A stretch of 64,000 bases of DNA, taken from Pelagerythrobacter marinus. Its GTDB lineage: Bacteria > Pseudomonadota > Alphaproteobacteria > Sphingomonadales > Sphingomonadaceae. The translations under genes were made by a program, and so were the position numbers. The DNA lies in the NCBI RefSeq assembly GCF_009827515.1, contig NZ_WTYO01000005.1, positions 205,732 to 269,731 on the forward strand. The letters are read 5' to 3'. Positions within the stretch are counted from its first letter, which is position 1. Every line of letters begins with the position of its first letter. The notes beneath the pieces were generated by a model. The model searched no databases, was not told where the DNA came from, and saw nothing but the letters and a program-made list of their open reading frames with translations. This document shows positions 8,410 through 16,789 of the stretch, in pieces.

Positions 8410-9435
8410 TCAGATTTCCGAAGCGGGCGGGGCGACCGATGCGCGGGTGACGAGCCGCGCGGGGAAGCACGAGGGGCGGGCCTCGGCGAGGTCGGGGGAG
8501 ACCAGCTTGAGCGCGGCGGCCTTGCCCATTTCGCGGATCGGCCAGCCGACCGTCGTCATCGGGGGCCAGATATGGGCCGCGATCGGCGAATCGTCGAAGC
8601 CGACGATCGAGAGGTCGCGCGGCACGTCCACCCCCCGCTCCCGGGCGGCGTGATAGGCCCCCGCCGCCATCTCGTCGTTGCTCGCGAAAAGCGCGGTGAT
8701 CCGCGGCTCCGCCCGCAACAGGCGGTCGGCACCCTCGACACCCGAACCGAACCGGTAGTTGCCCGGCACGATCGCCTCGTCCGGCACCGCCAGGCCGTGC
8801 CGGCGCATGGCCGAGAGAAAGCCCTCGCGCCGTTCGAAAGCGGAGCGGAAGCCGGCCGGCCCCTCGATCAGCCCGATCCGGCGATGGCCCTGCCCTACCA
8901 GGTAATCGACCACGCCGGCGACCATCTCGCGGTCGTTCGACTGGACCAGGTGCTCCGCCTCGTCGAGCGCGGCCGAACCCATGCGGACATAGCCGCAGCC
9001 CATTTCGCGGCACAGCGCGGCCAGCTCGTCGTCTTCCGAAATCGGCGGCAGGATCAGCACGCCGTAGAGGCGCTGGAGTTCGAGGAAGTTGCGAATGTCG
9101 TCCAGCATCTCGGGCGAATGGCGATCGACCGGCCGCACGACCAGCGCGAACTCGGTCTCGCGGATCGCGTCGAGCACCCCTTCCTGGAAGTTGAGCACCG
9201 TCTGGGCATTCGGGTTGTCGTGCAGCAGGCCGAGCAGGAAATTGCGCCGCAGGGCCAGCGCCCGGGCCTGCGGATTGGGCACGTAGCCCAGTTGGGCGAT
9301 CACCGCCTCGACCTTCTCGCGGGTATCCATCTTGAGCAGGGGCGAGCGATTGATCACCCGGCTCACCGTCTTCTTCGAGACCCCCGCGACGCGCGCGACA
9401 TCGTTGATCGTCGGTTGCTTGTCCGACTTGTCCAT
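8410..9435 (-). CDS. LacI-family transcriptional repressor of the pectin locus
   Basis: 341 residues from ATG 9435; a TTG at 9444 is an alternative start. The N-terminal LacI helix-turn-helix reads TINDVARVAGVSKKTVSRVI, followed by the hinge (YVPNPQARALALRR) and a periplasmic-binding-like sensor domain ending in IVGFDDSPIAAHIWPPMTTV. Such repressors release DNA on binding a sugar intermediate, in this case probably an unsaturated uronate or a product such as KDG; the ligand is unknown. It sits in the middle of the genes it likely controls, and a copy of the operator in its own promoter region suggests autoregulation. Confidence 0.9.
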   Translation of the reverse strand: MDKSDKQPTINDVARVAGVSKKTVSRVINRSPLLKMDTREKVEAVIAQLGYVPNPQARALALRRNFLLGLLHDNPNAQTVLNFQEGVLDAIRETEFALVVRPVDRHSPEMLDDIRNFLELQRLYGVLILPPISEDDELAALCREMGCGYVRMGSAALDEAEHLVQSNDREMVAGVVDYLVGQGHRRIGLIEGPAGFRSAFERREGFLSAMRRHGLAVPDEAIVPGNYRFGSGVEGADRLLRAEPRITALFASNDEMAAGAYHAARERGVDVPRDLSIVGFDDSPIAAHIWPPMTTVGWPIREMGKAAALKLVSPDLAEARPSCFPARLVTRASVAPPASEI

Positions 9436-9517
9436 CCACTCCAACTCCCACCCGCCGGGGCACCCCGGCCTCTTAGATTAAGTTTCGATGCCACCAAAGG
9501 GCCCCGTACCACAAAAG

Positions 9518-9537
9518 TTTTGACACCGGTTTCCTAA
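9518..9537. promoter_or_regulatory. LacI-type operator in the divergent regulator/hydratase region
   Basis: TTTTGACACCGGTTTCCTAA has core ACCGGT at 9525-9530 and is the exact inverted copy of 8347-8366. It lies between the regulator start (9435) and the hydratase start (9585), so one bound repressor could silence both promoters. Confidence 0.75.
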
Positions 9538-9584
9538 TAGACCAGTAACGGGGGCCGTGATGCAGTTTCGGGGAGGGTTCCGTC

Positions 9585-10379
9585 TTGGGTGTCGCCGCGC
9601 GTGAAGTTGCCGAAGTATTTGTAAACGCCCGGCGTTCGGGCCGCGCATTGGACGCCTATCCAGGCGGGACCGCGCCTGCCTCGCTCGAAGAGGCCTATGC
9701 CGTGCAGGATGCCGCCCTGTCCCTGTGGGACCGCCCCGTCGGCGGCTGGAAAGTCGGCAAGATCAACCCACCCGACGATGGCGTGCTCGGCGCCAACCGC
9801 CTCGCCGGCCCGATCCTGGCCGATACGATCGTCGAGGGCGGCGACGCGCCGGCTGCGATGCCGGTGTTCGCCGGCGGGTTTGCCGCGGCGGAGGCGGAGT
9901 TCATGCTCCGCCTCGCGCCCCCCGCCCCCGATGCACCGCCGCCGCAGACGAACGAGGAGGCCATGGCCTGGATCGACGAAGTGCGGATCGGCATGGAAAT
10001 CGCATCCTCGCCCTATCCCGCGATCAACAGCGACGGCCCCTGCGTCACCGTGTCGGACCACGGCAACAATGCCGGGCTGGTGCTCGGCGCCCCTGTCGCG
10101 CGCGAGGCTTGGGAAGACCTTGCCTCGATCGAGGTCGCGCTGGACGTGAACGGCGAAACCGTCGGCCGGGCGACCACGGCGACGATGCTCGACGGGCCGT
10201 TCGGCGCCGCGCGTTTCCTCCTCGCCAATCTCGCGCGCCGCTCGATCGCGCCGCAGGCCGGATGGTGGATCTCCAGCGGCGCGGTGACCGGGGTGCACGA
10301 AGTCGCGCCCGGCGACCGCGTGACCGCGCGCTTCGCCGGGCTCGGCGAACTCGACGCCCGGATCGTCGCCGGCCAGTAA
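9585..10379 (+). CDS. FAH-superfamily hydratase/decarboxylase (2-keto-4-pentenoate hydratase-like)
   Basis: 264 residues from TTG 9585, preceded by GGGGAGGG at a good distance. No in-frame ATG is closer; the ATG at 9560 is out of frame. It resembles the MhpD branch of the FAH superfamily: GGWKVGKIN, metal-binding E103-x-E105 in AAEAEFMLRL, Glu138 in GMEIASS, and a late SDHGNNAGLVLG. These enzymes hydrate or dehydrate 2-keto acids with a divalent metal. Its operator ties it to the pectin regulon, where a 2-keto-3-deoxy acid is a natural substrate class, but the reaction is not known. Confidence 0.78.
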   Translation: MGVAAREVAEVFVNARRSGRALDAYPGGTAPASLEEAYAVQDAALSLWDRPVGGWKVGKINPPDDGVLGANRLAGPILADTIVEGGDAPAAMPVFAGGFAAAEAEFMLRLAPPAPDAPPPQTNEEAMAWIDEVRIGMEIASSPYPAINSDGPCVTVSDHGNNAGLVLGAPVAREAWEDLASIEVALDVNGETVGRATTATMLDGPFGAARFLLANLARRSIAPQAGWWISSGAVTGVHEVAPGDRVTARFAGLGELDARIVAGQ

Positions 10380-10430
10380 TCCCTGCCAACCGGATCGCCG
10401 GCGGCGATCGCCCGGCCGTGGATCGCCCCG

Positions 10431-11678
10431 TCAGACCTCGTCGAGTGCGCGCGCGATGACGCGATAGACGCGCTGCAGCTCGTCGTCGCCGATACAATAA
10501 GGCGGCATGACATAGACCGTGTTGCCCAGCGGCCGCAGGAGAACGTCGTTCTCCGCGAAGAACCGCAGGAGCCGCGGCGCGAGATCCGACAGGTAGCCTT
10601 CCGCCGCGCCGACATCGAGCGCGGCGATCGTGCCCACCTGGCGCAGCGCGGTGGCCCGCGGATGATCGGCCAGCGCGGCCAGTGCCTCGCCCTGCCGGCG
10701 GCACAGGTCGGCGATCCGCTCGCGCACCGGCTCCTCGCGCCAGATCGCGAGGTTCGCCGCCGCCGCCGCGCAGGCGATCGGGTTGGCGGTATAGCTGGAG
10801 GAATGGAAGAACATCCGCGCGCGGTCCGGGGCGTAGTGCGCGGCGAAGATCGGCTCGCTCGCCATCGTCACTGCCAGCGGGATCGCGCCGCCGGTCAACC
10901 CCTTGGAAAGGCACAGGATGTCGGGCGCGATATCGGCCTGCTCGCAGGCGAGCAAGGTCCCCGTCCGCCCCCAGCCGGTCATCACCTCGTCGGCGATGAA
11001 CAGGACGCCATGGCGGGCGCAGATCGCGTGCATTTCGCGCAGGACGGCGGGCCGGTAGGTCAGCATTCCCCCGGCCCCCAGCACCAGCGGTTCGACGATG
11101 AAGGCCGCCGCGCCTTGGCGGCAGGCGCGCTCCAGCGCATCAAGCGTCGCCCGGGCCGCGGCATCGTGCGGGAACGGGATCGTCTCGACGTCGAACAGCA
11201 GGGGTTCGTAAGCCCGGTTGAAGGCCCCGCGCGCGCCGACCGACATCGCCCCGATCGTGTCGCCGTGATAGCCGTGCTCAAGCACCAGGATGCGGTGGCG
11301 CGGTTCCCCGCGGTGCAGCCAGTATCCCAGCGCCATCTTCAGCGCGACCTCGACGCTGGTCGATCCCGAATCGGAGAAGAACACGCGGGTGAGGTTGCCG
11401 GGCATGATCGCGCGCAGGCCGGCCGCGACCTCCTCTGCCGGTTCGTGGGTCCAGCCGGCGAAGATGATCTGGTCCAGCCGCTCCGCCTGGCGCGCAATGG
11501 CCGCGGCGATGCGCGGATGGGCATGGCCGTGGGTCGTCACCCACCACGACGATATCGCGTCGATCACGCGCCGCCCGTCGGCCGTGACGAGGATCGCGCC
11601 TTCCGCGCGCTCCACCTGCGGGATCGGCTCGCCCAGCCCGTGCTGGGTGAAGGGATGCCAGATCGGCGATCCGCTCAT
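10431..11678 (-). CDS. bioA: adenosylmethionine-8-amino-7-oxononanoate aminotransferase
   Basis: 415 residues from ATG 11678, overlapping the bioD stop (ATGA). It is a class III PLP aminotransferase of BioA type: WHPFTQH at the N-terminus, SSWWVTTHGHAHP, Asp230 in FIADEVMTGWGRTG and PLP-lysine 259 in CLSKGLTGG. It converts KAPA to DAPA with S-adenosylmethionine as amino donor, the third step of biotin ring assembly. It is last in the bioF-bioD-bioA operon. bioB, bioC and bioH are not in the window. Confidence 0.96.
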   Translation of the reverse strand: MSGSPIWHPFTQHGLGEPIPQVERAEGAILVTADGRRVIDAISSWWVTTHGHAHPRIAAAIARQAERLDQIIFAGWTHEPAEEVAAGLRAIMPGNLTRVFFSDSGSTSVEVALKMALGYWLHRGEPRHRILVLEHGYHGDTIGAMSVGARGAFNRAYEPLLFDVETIPFPHDAAARATLDALERACRQGAAAFIVEPLVLGAGGMLTYRPAVLREMHAICARHGVLFIADEVMTGWGRTGTLLACEQADIAPDILCLSKGLTGGAIPLAVTMASEPIFAAHYAPDRARMFFHSSSYTANPIACAAAAANLAIWREEPVRERIADLCRRQGEALAALADHPRATALRQVGTIAALDVGAAEGYLSDLAPRLLRFFAENDVLLRPLGNTVYVMPPYCIGDDELQRVYRVIARALDEV

Positions 11679-12298
11679 GCGAAGTCCCTCAGCTCGAAAT
11701 TGTCGCGGAAGGCCTGCGCCAGGCTCTCGGCGGAGAGCGGCTCCAGCCACGGCAGGCGGCCGAGCCGGCGAACCCCGCCGATCTCGCAGATCGTCCGCTC
11801 GCTGTCGTCGTTGGCCTCGCCAACGAAGGCGATCCCCAGCACGCCGACCTGGCGGGCGCGCAGCGCCTCCAGCGTCATCAGGCTGTGATTGATCGTCCCC
11901 AGCCGCGTGCTCGCGACGACCACCACCGGATATGCCCAGCGCGCGAAGAGATCGGCGTAGAGCACCTGCCGCGTGACCGGCACCAGCGCGCCGCCGGCAC
12001 CCTCGATCACCAGCGGCCCTTCCACCCGGGGCACTTCCAGCCGCTCGACCGCGATCTCGATCCCCTCCAGCTCGGCCGCGCGGTGCGGGGAACAGGGGGT
12101 GTCCAGGCGATAGGCTTCGGGCAGGATCCGGCTTTCCGGCACGCCCAGCGCCGCCACGCGGTGCGCATCGCCGCCGCCTTCGGTCCCTGCCTGGACCGGT
12201 TTCCAGTAGTGCGCGCCGAGCGCCGCGGCGAGCCCGGCGGCAAACACGGTCTTGCCGATATCGGTATCGGTTCCGGTAACGATCACGGGTCGCTTCAC
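11675..12298 (-). CDS. bioD: dethiobiotin synthetase
   Basis: 207 residues. The P-loop GTDTDIGKT (9-17) and VIEGAGGALVP are typical of BioD, which closes the ureido ring of dethiobiotin from DAPA, carbon dioxide and ATP. Its ATG overlaps the bioF stop and its stop overlaps the bioA start, so the three biotin genes are translationally coupled. Confidence 0.95.
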   Translation of the reverse strand: MKRPVIVTGTDTDIGKTVFAAGLAAALGAHYWKPVQAGTEGGGDAHRVAALGVPESRILPEAYRLDTPCSPHRAAELEGIEIAVERLEVPRVEGPLVIEGAGGALVPVTRQVLYADLFARWAYPVVVVASTRLGTINHSLMTLEALRARQVGVLGIAFVGEANDDSERTICEIGGVRRLGRLPWLEPLSAESLAQAFRDNFELRDFA

Positions 12299-13416
12299 AG
12301 GATTTCCTCCAGGGCGCCGACAAGCGCGTCGACATCCCTTTCGGTCACGTTGAGCGTCAGGGATATGCGCAGGCGCGCGGTCCCGACAGGGACGGTGGGG
12401 GGCCGGATTCCGCGCACGTCGAAGCCGCGATCCTGCAGCGCGGCGGCCGCGGCCATCGTCTTCCGGTCGTCGCCGAGGACGACCCGCTGGATCGGGCTAT
12501 CGCTCGTCTCCAGGCCCAGCCCTGCGAGCGCGGCCTGCGCCCGGCCGACCAGGGCATGCAGCCGCTCGCGCCGCCAGGGTTCGTCGCGCAGGATCCGCAG
12601 GCTCTCGCGCACGGCCGCGGCCATCAGCGGCGAAGGCGCGGTCGAGAAGATGAACTGCCGCCCGCGGTTGACGATGAACTCGCGCATCGGTGCGGGGCCG
12701 AGGAGCAGCGCGCCCTCGCAGCCCAGGGCCTTGCCGCAGGTCTTGAGCGTGATCACGTTCTCCGCCCCGTCCAGCCGGCCTGCCAGGCCGCGCCCGTCGC
12801 GGCCGAAAACGCCGGTGGCATGGGCCTCGTCCACCAGCAGCATCGCCCCGGTGCGCTCGGCGAGATCGGCGAAGTCGGCCAGCGGCGCGCGGTCGCCGTC
12901 CATGCTGTAGAGGCTCTCGACCGCGATCCACGCGGTCCCGCGCCCGCCCGCCTGTCGCCAGCGCGCGATCGCCTCGGCCGCGGCCTGGGGGTCGTTGTGC
13001 GCGAAACCCACCGCGTCCGCGCGGGCGAGGCGAATCCCCTCGTGCGCGCTGGCATGGACCAGCTCGTCGTGAACGATCAGGTCGCCGCGCTGCGGCAGGG
13101 TGGAGAAGAGCAGGGCATTGGCGCAATAGCCGGAGCCGAGAAAGACCGCGCCCTCGCTGCCGAAGAATCGCGCGGCTTCGTCCTCCAGCCGCTCGTGCTC
13201 CGGCGCATTGCCGCGCAGCAGCCGCGATCCGCCCGAACCGACCGGGACGCCGCGCGCCAGGGCCTCGGCCACGGCCTCGCGCAGGCGAGTGCTGCCGGCG
13301 AGGCCGAGGTAGTCGTTGGACGCGAAATCGCGCCCCTGCACCGGCACGAGAGCCCGCCGGCGCCCGCTCCGTTCGAGCGTGTCGAGGTCGCGCTGCAAGG
13401 TGTCGAGTGCCGTCAT
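12295..13416 (-). CDS. bioF: 8-amino-7-oxononanoate synthase
   Basis: 373 residues from ATG 13416. It is a PLP-dependent alpha-oxoamine synthase: SNDYLGLAGS, GSGGSRLLRGN, DEAHATGVFG (196-205) and the PLP lysine at 229 in TCGKALGCEGA. BioF condenses pimeloyl-ACP (or CoA) with alanine to make KAPA, the first committed step of biotin ring formation. It is the first gene of the coupled bioFDA operon. Biotin would serve carboxylases such as the acyl-CoA carboxylase beta-subunit partner coded at 42231-43841. Confidence 0.95.
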   Translation of the reverse strand: MTALDTLQRDLDTLERSGRRRALVPVQGRDFASNDYLGLAGSTRLREAVAEALARGVPVGSGGSRLLRGNAPEHERLEDEAARFFGSEGAVFLGSGYCANALLFSTLPQRGDLIVHDELVHASAHEGIRLARADAVGFAHNDPQAAAEAIARWRQAGGRGTAWIAVESLYSMDGDRAPLADFADLAERTGAMLLVDEAHATGVFGRDGRGLAGRLDGAENVITLKTCGKALGCEGALLLGPAPMREFIVNRGRQFIFSTAPSPLMAAAVRESLRILRDEPWRRERLHALVGRAQAALAGLGLETSDSPIQRVVLGDDRKTMAAAAALQDRGFDVRGIRPPTVPVGTARLRISLTLNVTERDVDALVGALEEIL

Positions 13417-13507
13417 CGCCGCGCCGCTTAGCCGCAATCGCGCCGCTTGCCGAGTCGGCCCCGGTCGCCTTACACCGGGGACAGGCAAGCCAGGGGATGG
13501 GGGGCAC

Positions 13508-14167
13508 GTGGCCGGGCGACGTCGTTATTCGGATCATCGCCGCCCGGGCGGCGGGCCGGGGTGGAAATTCGCCGGCGTCCTGGCGGCTTGCTTCCTGGTC
13601 ACCTTTCTCGCCGTCTTCTTCTGGCGAGGCGATGCGCCGCGCGCGCCGATCGGTTCGGGACCGGAGCCGGTCGAGATCGCCGACGCGCCCGATCGCGAAA
13701 CGCTGATCCGGCAGCGCTGGCCCGGTACCCCGGCCCGGCTGGAGGCGGACCAGCCGGCCATCGGGGCATCGGGCGGTGCGTCGCCCGGTCCCGCGCCGTC
13801 GGCTGGCGCGGAAGACACCTTGCAGGCCCGCTTCGCGCGCTGTTCCGGCCCGGTGCGCGAAACCTGCGTCGTCGATGGCGACACGTTCTGGTATCGCGGC
13901 ACGAAGATCCGCGTGGCCGATATCGACGCGCCCGAAATCGCCGATCCCGGCTGCCGGCGCGAGGCGCAGCTGGGCGAACGGGCGACCCGGCGCCTCACGG
14001 CACTGCTGAACCAGGGGGCCTTCTCGCTCGAACGGGTCGGCCGCGACACCGATCGCTTCGGCCGAACACTGCGCGAGGTTCGCCGTGGCGGCGTGAGCCT
14101 GGGGGAGAGGCTGGTGGCCGAAGGGCTGGCGGAACGCTGGGGCGGCGCGCGCATCGCCTGGTGCTAG
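13508..14167 (+). CDS. membrane-anchored staphylococcal-nuclease-like (SNase) nuclease
   Basis: 219 residues from GTG 13508, with a G-rich GGATGGGGGG upstream. It has one membrane segment (FAGVLAACFLVTFLAVFF, residues 23-40), then a proline/alanine-rich linker of about 75 residues and a C-terminal SNase domain. The domain shows CVVDGDTFWYRGTKIRVADI with paired Asp, DAPEIADPGCRREAQLGERA and GRDTDRFGRTL. SNase enzymes are calcium-dependent phosphodiesterases; the domain would face the periplasm. It ends 4 bp from a convergent Excalibur-domain gene, a partnership often seen fused in one protein. Confidence 0.85.
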   Translation: MAGRRRYSDHRRPGGGPGWKFAGVLAACFLVTFLAVFFWRGDAPRAPIGSGPEPVEIADAPDRETLIRQRWPGTPARLEADQPAIGASGGASPGPAPSAGAEDTLQARFARCSGPVRETCVVDGDTFWYRGTKIRVADIDAPEIADPGCRREAQLGERATRRLTALLNQGAFSLERVGRDTDRFGRTLREVRRGGVSLGERLVAEGLAERWGGARIAWC

Positions 14168-14171
14168 GCCA

Positions 14172-14498
14172 TTACCACCGGCGGCGGGGATAGGGCTCGC
14201 ACGCCACGCCGTGGCTATCGCCGTCCAGCGCCGGCCGGTAGCCGGGCTCGCCAATGCCGATAGGCGCCGCACCCGCTGCGCGCGCGGCACGGCAATCGGG
14301 GTAATAGGCCTGGTTCTCGGTTGCCCTTGCCGCCTCCAGCGAAGGATCGGCCAGCGCCCACGGCCCGGTGCCCGAATTGTAGCGCTTGGAGCGATCGAGC
14401 AGGCCGAACCCGGCGAGCGAATCGCTTTGCAGGGCCGCGATGGCGCCCAGGCCGGCAGCGGCCAGTATCCAGCCGACAAGGTGCCCGTAACGTGCCAT
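14172..14498 (-). CDS. small Excalibur calcium-binding domain protein
   Basis: 108 residues with an N-terminal hydrophobic segment (HLVGWILAAAGLGAIAAL) that serves as signal or anchor. The C-terminal part carries CRAARAAGAAPIGIGEPGYR then LDGDSHGVACEPY, matching the Excalibur motif DxDxDGxxCE with a paired upstream Cys. Excalibur domains bind calcium and commonly accompany extracellular nucleases. It is tail-to-tail with the SNase gene. A working link between the two is inference. Confidence 0.8.
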   Translation of the reverse strand: MARYGHLVGWILAAAGLGAIAALQSDSLAGFGLLDRSKRYNSGTGPWALADPSLEAARATENQAYYPDCRAARAAGAAPIGIGEPGYRPALDGDSHGVACEPYPRRRW

Positions 14499-14548
14499 GG
14501 CCGCAGCATATCGGCCGCCGCTTGCCGGCAGGTAAACGGGCGCGTGGG

Positions 14549-15190
14549 TCAGCGGGGGGCGGGCAAGCGCGCGATCTGGCGCGCGATCTGGCGCGCGATC
14601 TCCGCCGCGAGGAGGGCGTTCGCGGGGTCATCGGCGCCGGCGAGCAGCCGGTCGCGCTCCGCCTCCAGCATGGCCCGGCGGCGGTGCACGGGCACGGCCG
14701 CGACCTCGGCGTAGAATCGCACCAGCCGCGGCCAGGGCGCACCTTCGATCGGGACATCCTCGGCCCAGCGCGAAAACGCCCCCCCGGCGGGGTGCCAGCG
14801 GCCGTCGGGCCCGCGGCGGAGGAAGAACAGCACGGTCGTGCCTCGGGCGAAGTTCCGGCGGATGCAGGCGCCGGTGAAGCTGTCCGGGTGAGCATGCGCC
14901 AGTTCGTGGGGATTGGACAGGTCCACTTGCCCGGCCGCGACCGCCCGCGCGCCTTCGATGGCGATCGGCCCGCCGGGCATTGCGCCCTTGAGCGTCTCGA
15001 TCGGATCGACGCGCAGGCGCCCGAGATGCTTCTGCGCCGCCTCGTCGCCCGCCACCACCCGGCCGAGCACGATCAGGTCGGCATCGGCGACGAGTTCGAG
15101 GTTTGTGGGGATGCGGTAACCGGGGACGACCGAACAGGCGAGCGCCGGGCTGGCGCAGGCCAGCAGGGCGGCAAGGGGCCACGCGCGCAT
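14549..15190 (-). CDS. hypothetical secreted protein with repeat-bearing C-terminus
   Basis: 213 residues from ATG 15190. A signal peptide (MRAWPLAALLACASPALA) is followed by a mature N-terminal Cys. No family was recognised. The body has an ADADLIVLGRVVAGDE segment resembling short OB/beta-barrel-like secreted proteins, then CIRRNFARGTTVLFFLRR. The C-terminus contains IARQIARQIARLPA, encoded by three 12-bp repeats at 14569-14604. It follows nrdB on the same strand by 46 bp, so it may be read with it. Confidence 0.6.
   Translation of the reverse strand: MRAWPLAALLACASPALACSVVPGYRIPTNLELVADADLIVLGRVVAGDEAAQKHLGRLRVDPIETLKGAMPGGPIAIEGARAVAAGQVDLSNPHELAHAHPDSFTGACIRRNFARGTTVLFFLRRGPDGRWHPAGGAFSRWAEDVPIEGAPWPRLVRFYAEVAAVPVHRRRAMLEAERDRLLAGADDPANALLAAEIARQIARQIARLPAPR
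14569..14604. repeat. 12-bp in-frame tandem repeat, three units
   Basis: GCGCGATCTGGC occurs at 14569-14580 and 14581-14592, and a third unit GCGCGATCTCCG at 14593-14604. It encodes the repeated IARQ tetrad near the C-terminus of the secreted protein. Whole-codon units let the copy number change without a frameshift. Confidence 0.85.
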
Positions 15191-15236
15191 GGCGCCCGTT
15201 GCGATCCGCCTTCGCCCCCGGGCAGACAAGCCGGCC

Positions 15237-16304
15237 TTACTCCGCCGCGACGGTGCCGCTGTCGCCGTCTTCGCCGAACAGCCCGGGGCCCTCGTCGCCC
15301 TGGTCGTTCGCCTCTTCGCCCTTCTTCGCCTTCTGCCGCTTGTCGAAGCTCGACCACACGTCCTGCCAGTTGCCGCGCGTGGCGCCCTTCGAATACTCGG
15401 TCGCGCGGGTTTCGAAGAAATTGGCATGCTCCACGCCGTTCAGCAGCGGCGCGAGCCAGGGCAGGGGGTGGTCCTCCACCATGTAGATCGGCTGGAGGCC
15501 GAGCTGGCCCAGGCGCCAGTCGGCGATATAGCGGATGTACTTCTTGATCTCCTTCGCCGTCATGCCGCTGACGGGGCCCATCTCGAACGCGAGATCGATG
15601 AAGTTATCCTCCAGCCGCACCGACTTCTGGCAGATGTCGATGATGTCTTCTTTCACCGCCTTGGTATAGCAGTCGCGCTCGCGCACGAATTCGTGGAACA
15701 GGCGGATGATGCCTTCGCAGTGAAGGCTCTCGTCGCGCACCGACCAGCTGACGATCTGGCCCATGCCCTTCATCTTGTTGAAGCGCGGGAAGTTCATCAG
15801 CATGGCGAAGCTGGCGAACAGCTGCATCCCCTCGGTGAAACCGCCGAAAGCGGCCAGGGTGCGGGCGATGTCCTCGTCCGTATCGACCCCGAAGATCTGC
15901 AGGTAATCGTGCTTGTCCTTCATCTCCTCGTACTCGAGGAAGGCCGAATATTCGCTCTCGGGCATGCCGATCGTGTCGAGCAGGTGCGAATAGGCCGCGA
16001 TATGCACCGTCTCCATGTTGGAGAAGGCGGTCAGCATCATCTTGACCTCGGTCGGCTTGAACACGCGCCCGTACTTGTCGTGGTAGCAATCCTGCACCTC
16101 GACATCGGCCTGGGTGAAGAAACGGAAGATCTGCGTCAGCAGGTTGCGCTCGTGCTCCGAGATCTTCTGCGCCCAGTCGCGGCAGTCCTCGCCCAGCGGC
16201 ACTTCCTCGGGCATCCAGTGGATCTGCTGCTGGCGTTTCCAGAAGTCGTAAGCCCACGGGTATTCGAACGGCTTGTAGGTCTTGCGGGCTTCGAGCAACG
16301 ACAT
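15237..16304 (-). CDS. nrdB: class Ia ribonucleotide reductase beta subunit
   Basis: 355 residues from ATG 16304. It is a ferritin-like small subunit: Glu98-x-x-His101 in NMETVHIAAY with candidate radical Tyr105, and SVRDESLHCEGIIRLFHEF giving the second Glu/His metal set. The acidic C-terminal tail (GDSGTVAAE) would dock into the alpha subunit. NrdB makes the tyrosyl radical needed for deoxynucleotide synthesis. It is separated from nrdA by about 930 bp holding two opposite-strand genes, so it probably needs its own promoter or read-through. Confidence 0.96.
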   Translation of the reverse strand: MSLLEARKTYKPFEYPWAYDFWKRQQQIHWMPEEVPLGEDCRDWAQKISEHERNLLTQIFRFFTQADVEVQDCYHDKYGRVFKPTEVKMMLTAFSNMETVHIAAYSHLLDTIGMPESEYSAFLEYEEMKDKHDYLQIFGVDTDEDIARTLAAFGGFTEGMQLFASFAMLMNFPRFNKMKGMGQIVSWSVRDESLHCEGIIRLFHEFVRERDCYTKAVKEDIIDICQKSVRLEDNFIDLAFEMGPVSGMTAKEIKKYIRYIADWRLGQLGLQPIYMVEDHPLPWLAPLLNGVEHANFFETRATEYSKGATRGNWQDVWSSFDKRQKAKKGEEANDQGDEGPGLFGEDGDSGTVAAE

Positions 16305-16421
16305 CTTGTGGTCTCCGGTTTGGCGCTTGGCGACTCTTATTAGGCAATCACGTGCCGCTTTCGAAGGCAAGCGATAGCGATTCGGCGGGGATAAGCCGGG
16401 CCGTCCTTGCGGCGACCGCCC

Positions 16422-16447
16422 GGAACGTTGGCCCGCCCTGCCCGGTT
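16422..16447 (+). promoter_or_regulatory. EcfG-type general stress promoter (weak match)
   Basis: GGAAC at 16422-16426, a 17-bp spacer, then GGTT at 16444-16447. The alphaproteobacterial EcfG consensus is GGAAC-N16/17-CGTT. It lies 24 bp before the small gene at 16471, which has AAAGGAG as ribosome site. It is supported by the stronger twin site at 16790. Confidence 0.45.
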
Positions 16448-16470
16448 GATCGGGGGAAAGGAGAATCCCC

Positions 16471-16740
16471 ATGGGCGAATACGAACCGAACGACAGCCGC
16501 AACGTCACGCTGAAGCCGGGCCACGAACCGGGCGGCATCGAACGCACCGGCCCGCGCGAGGGCGAAACCCGCGAAGGCACGAAGAACGAAGGCGCCGGCG
16601 AGGGCCGCGAGCCGGAAGGCGGCGTCCACGATCTCAACACCGGGGCGATCGGCGAGCGCCAGGCCGGCGATACCGTGGTCGGCGAAACCTCCACCGATCC
16701 CGCGCGGCGCGCGCGGGCCGACGCCGACCGCCCGCTCTGA
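16471..16740 (+). CDS. small hydrophilic stress-type protein, unknown function
   Basis: 89 residues, strongly hydrophilic and probably disordered, rich in Gly, Glu and Arg (EGETREGTKNEGAGEGREPE). No Cys, no membrane segment and no recognised domain. The ribosome site GGGGGAAAGGAG is strong. It sits between nrdA and nrdB on the other strand, next to a DUF2171 gene with an EcfG-like promoter, which suggests general stress control. The composition is similar to desiccation or stress proteins, but that is only a resemblance. Confidence 0.6.
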   Translation: MGEYEPNDSRNVTLKPGHEPGGIERTGPREGETREGTKNEGAGEGREPEGGVHDLNTGAIGERQAGDTVVGETSTDPARRARADADRPL

Positions 16741-16789
16741 CCGATCGGCCCGCCGGCCAGCGAGCCGTGGCTGGCGTGCGCCGAAACGC

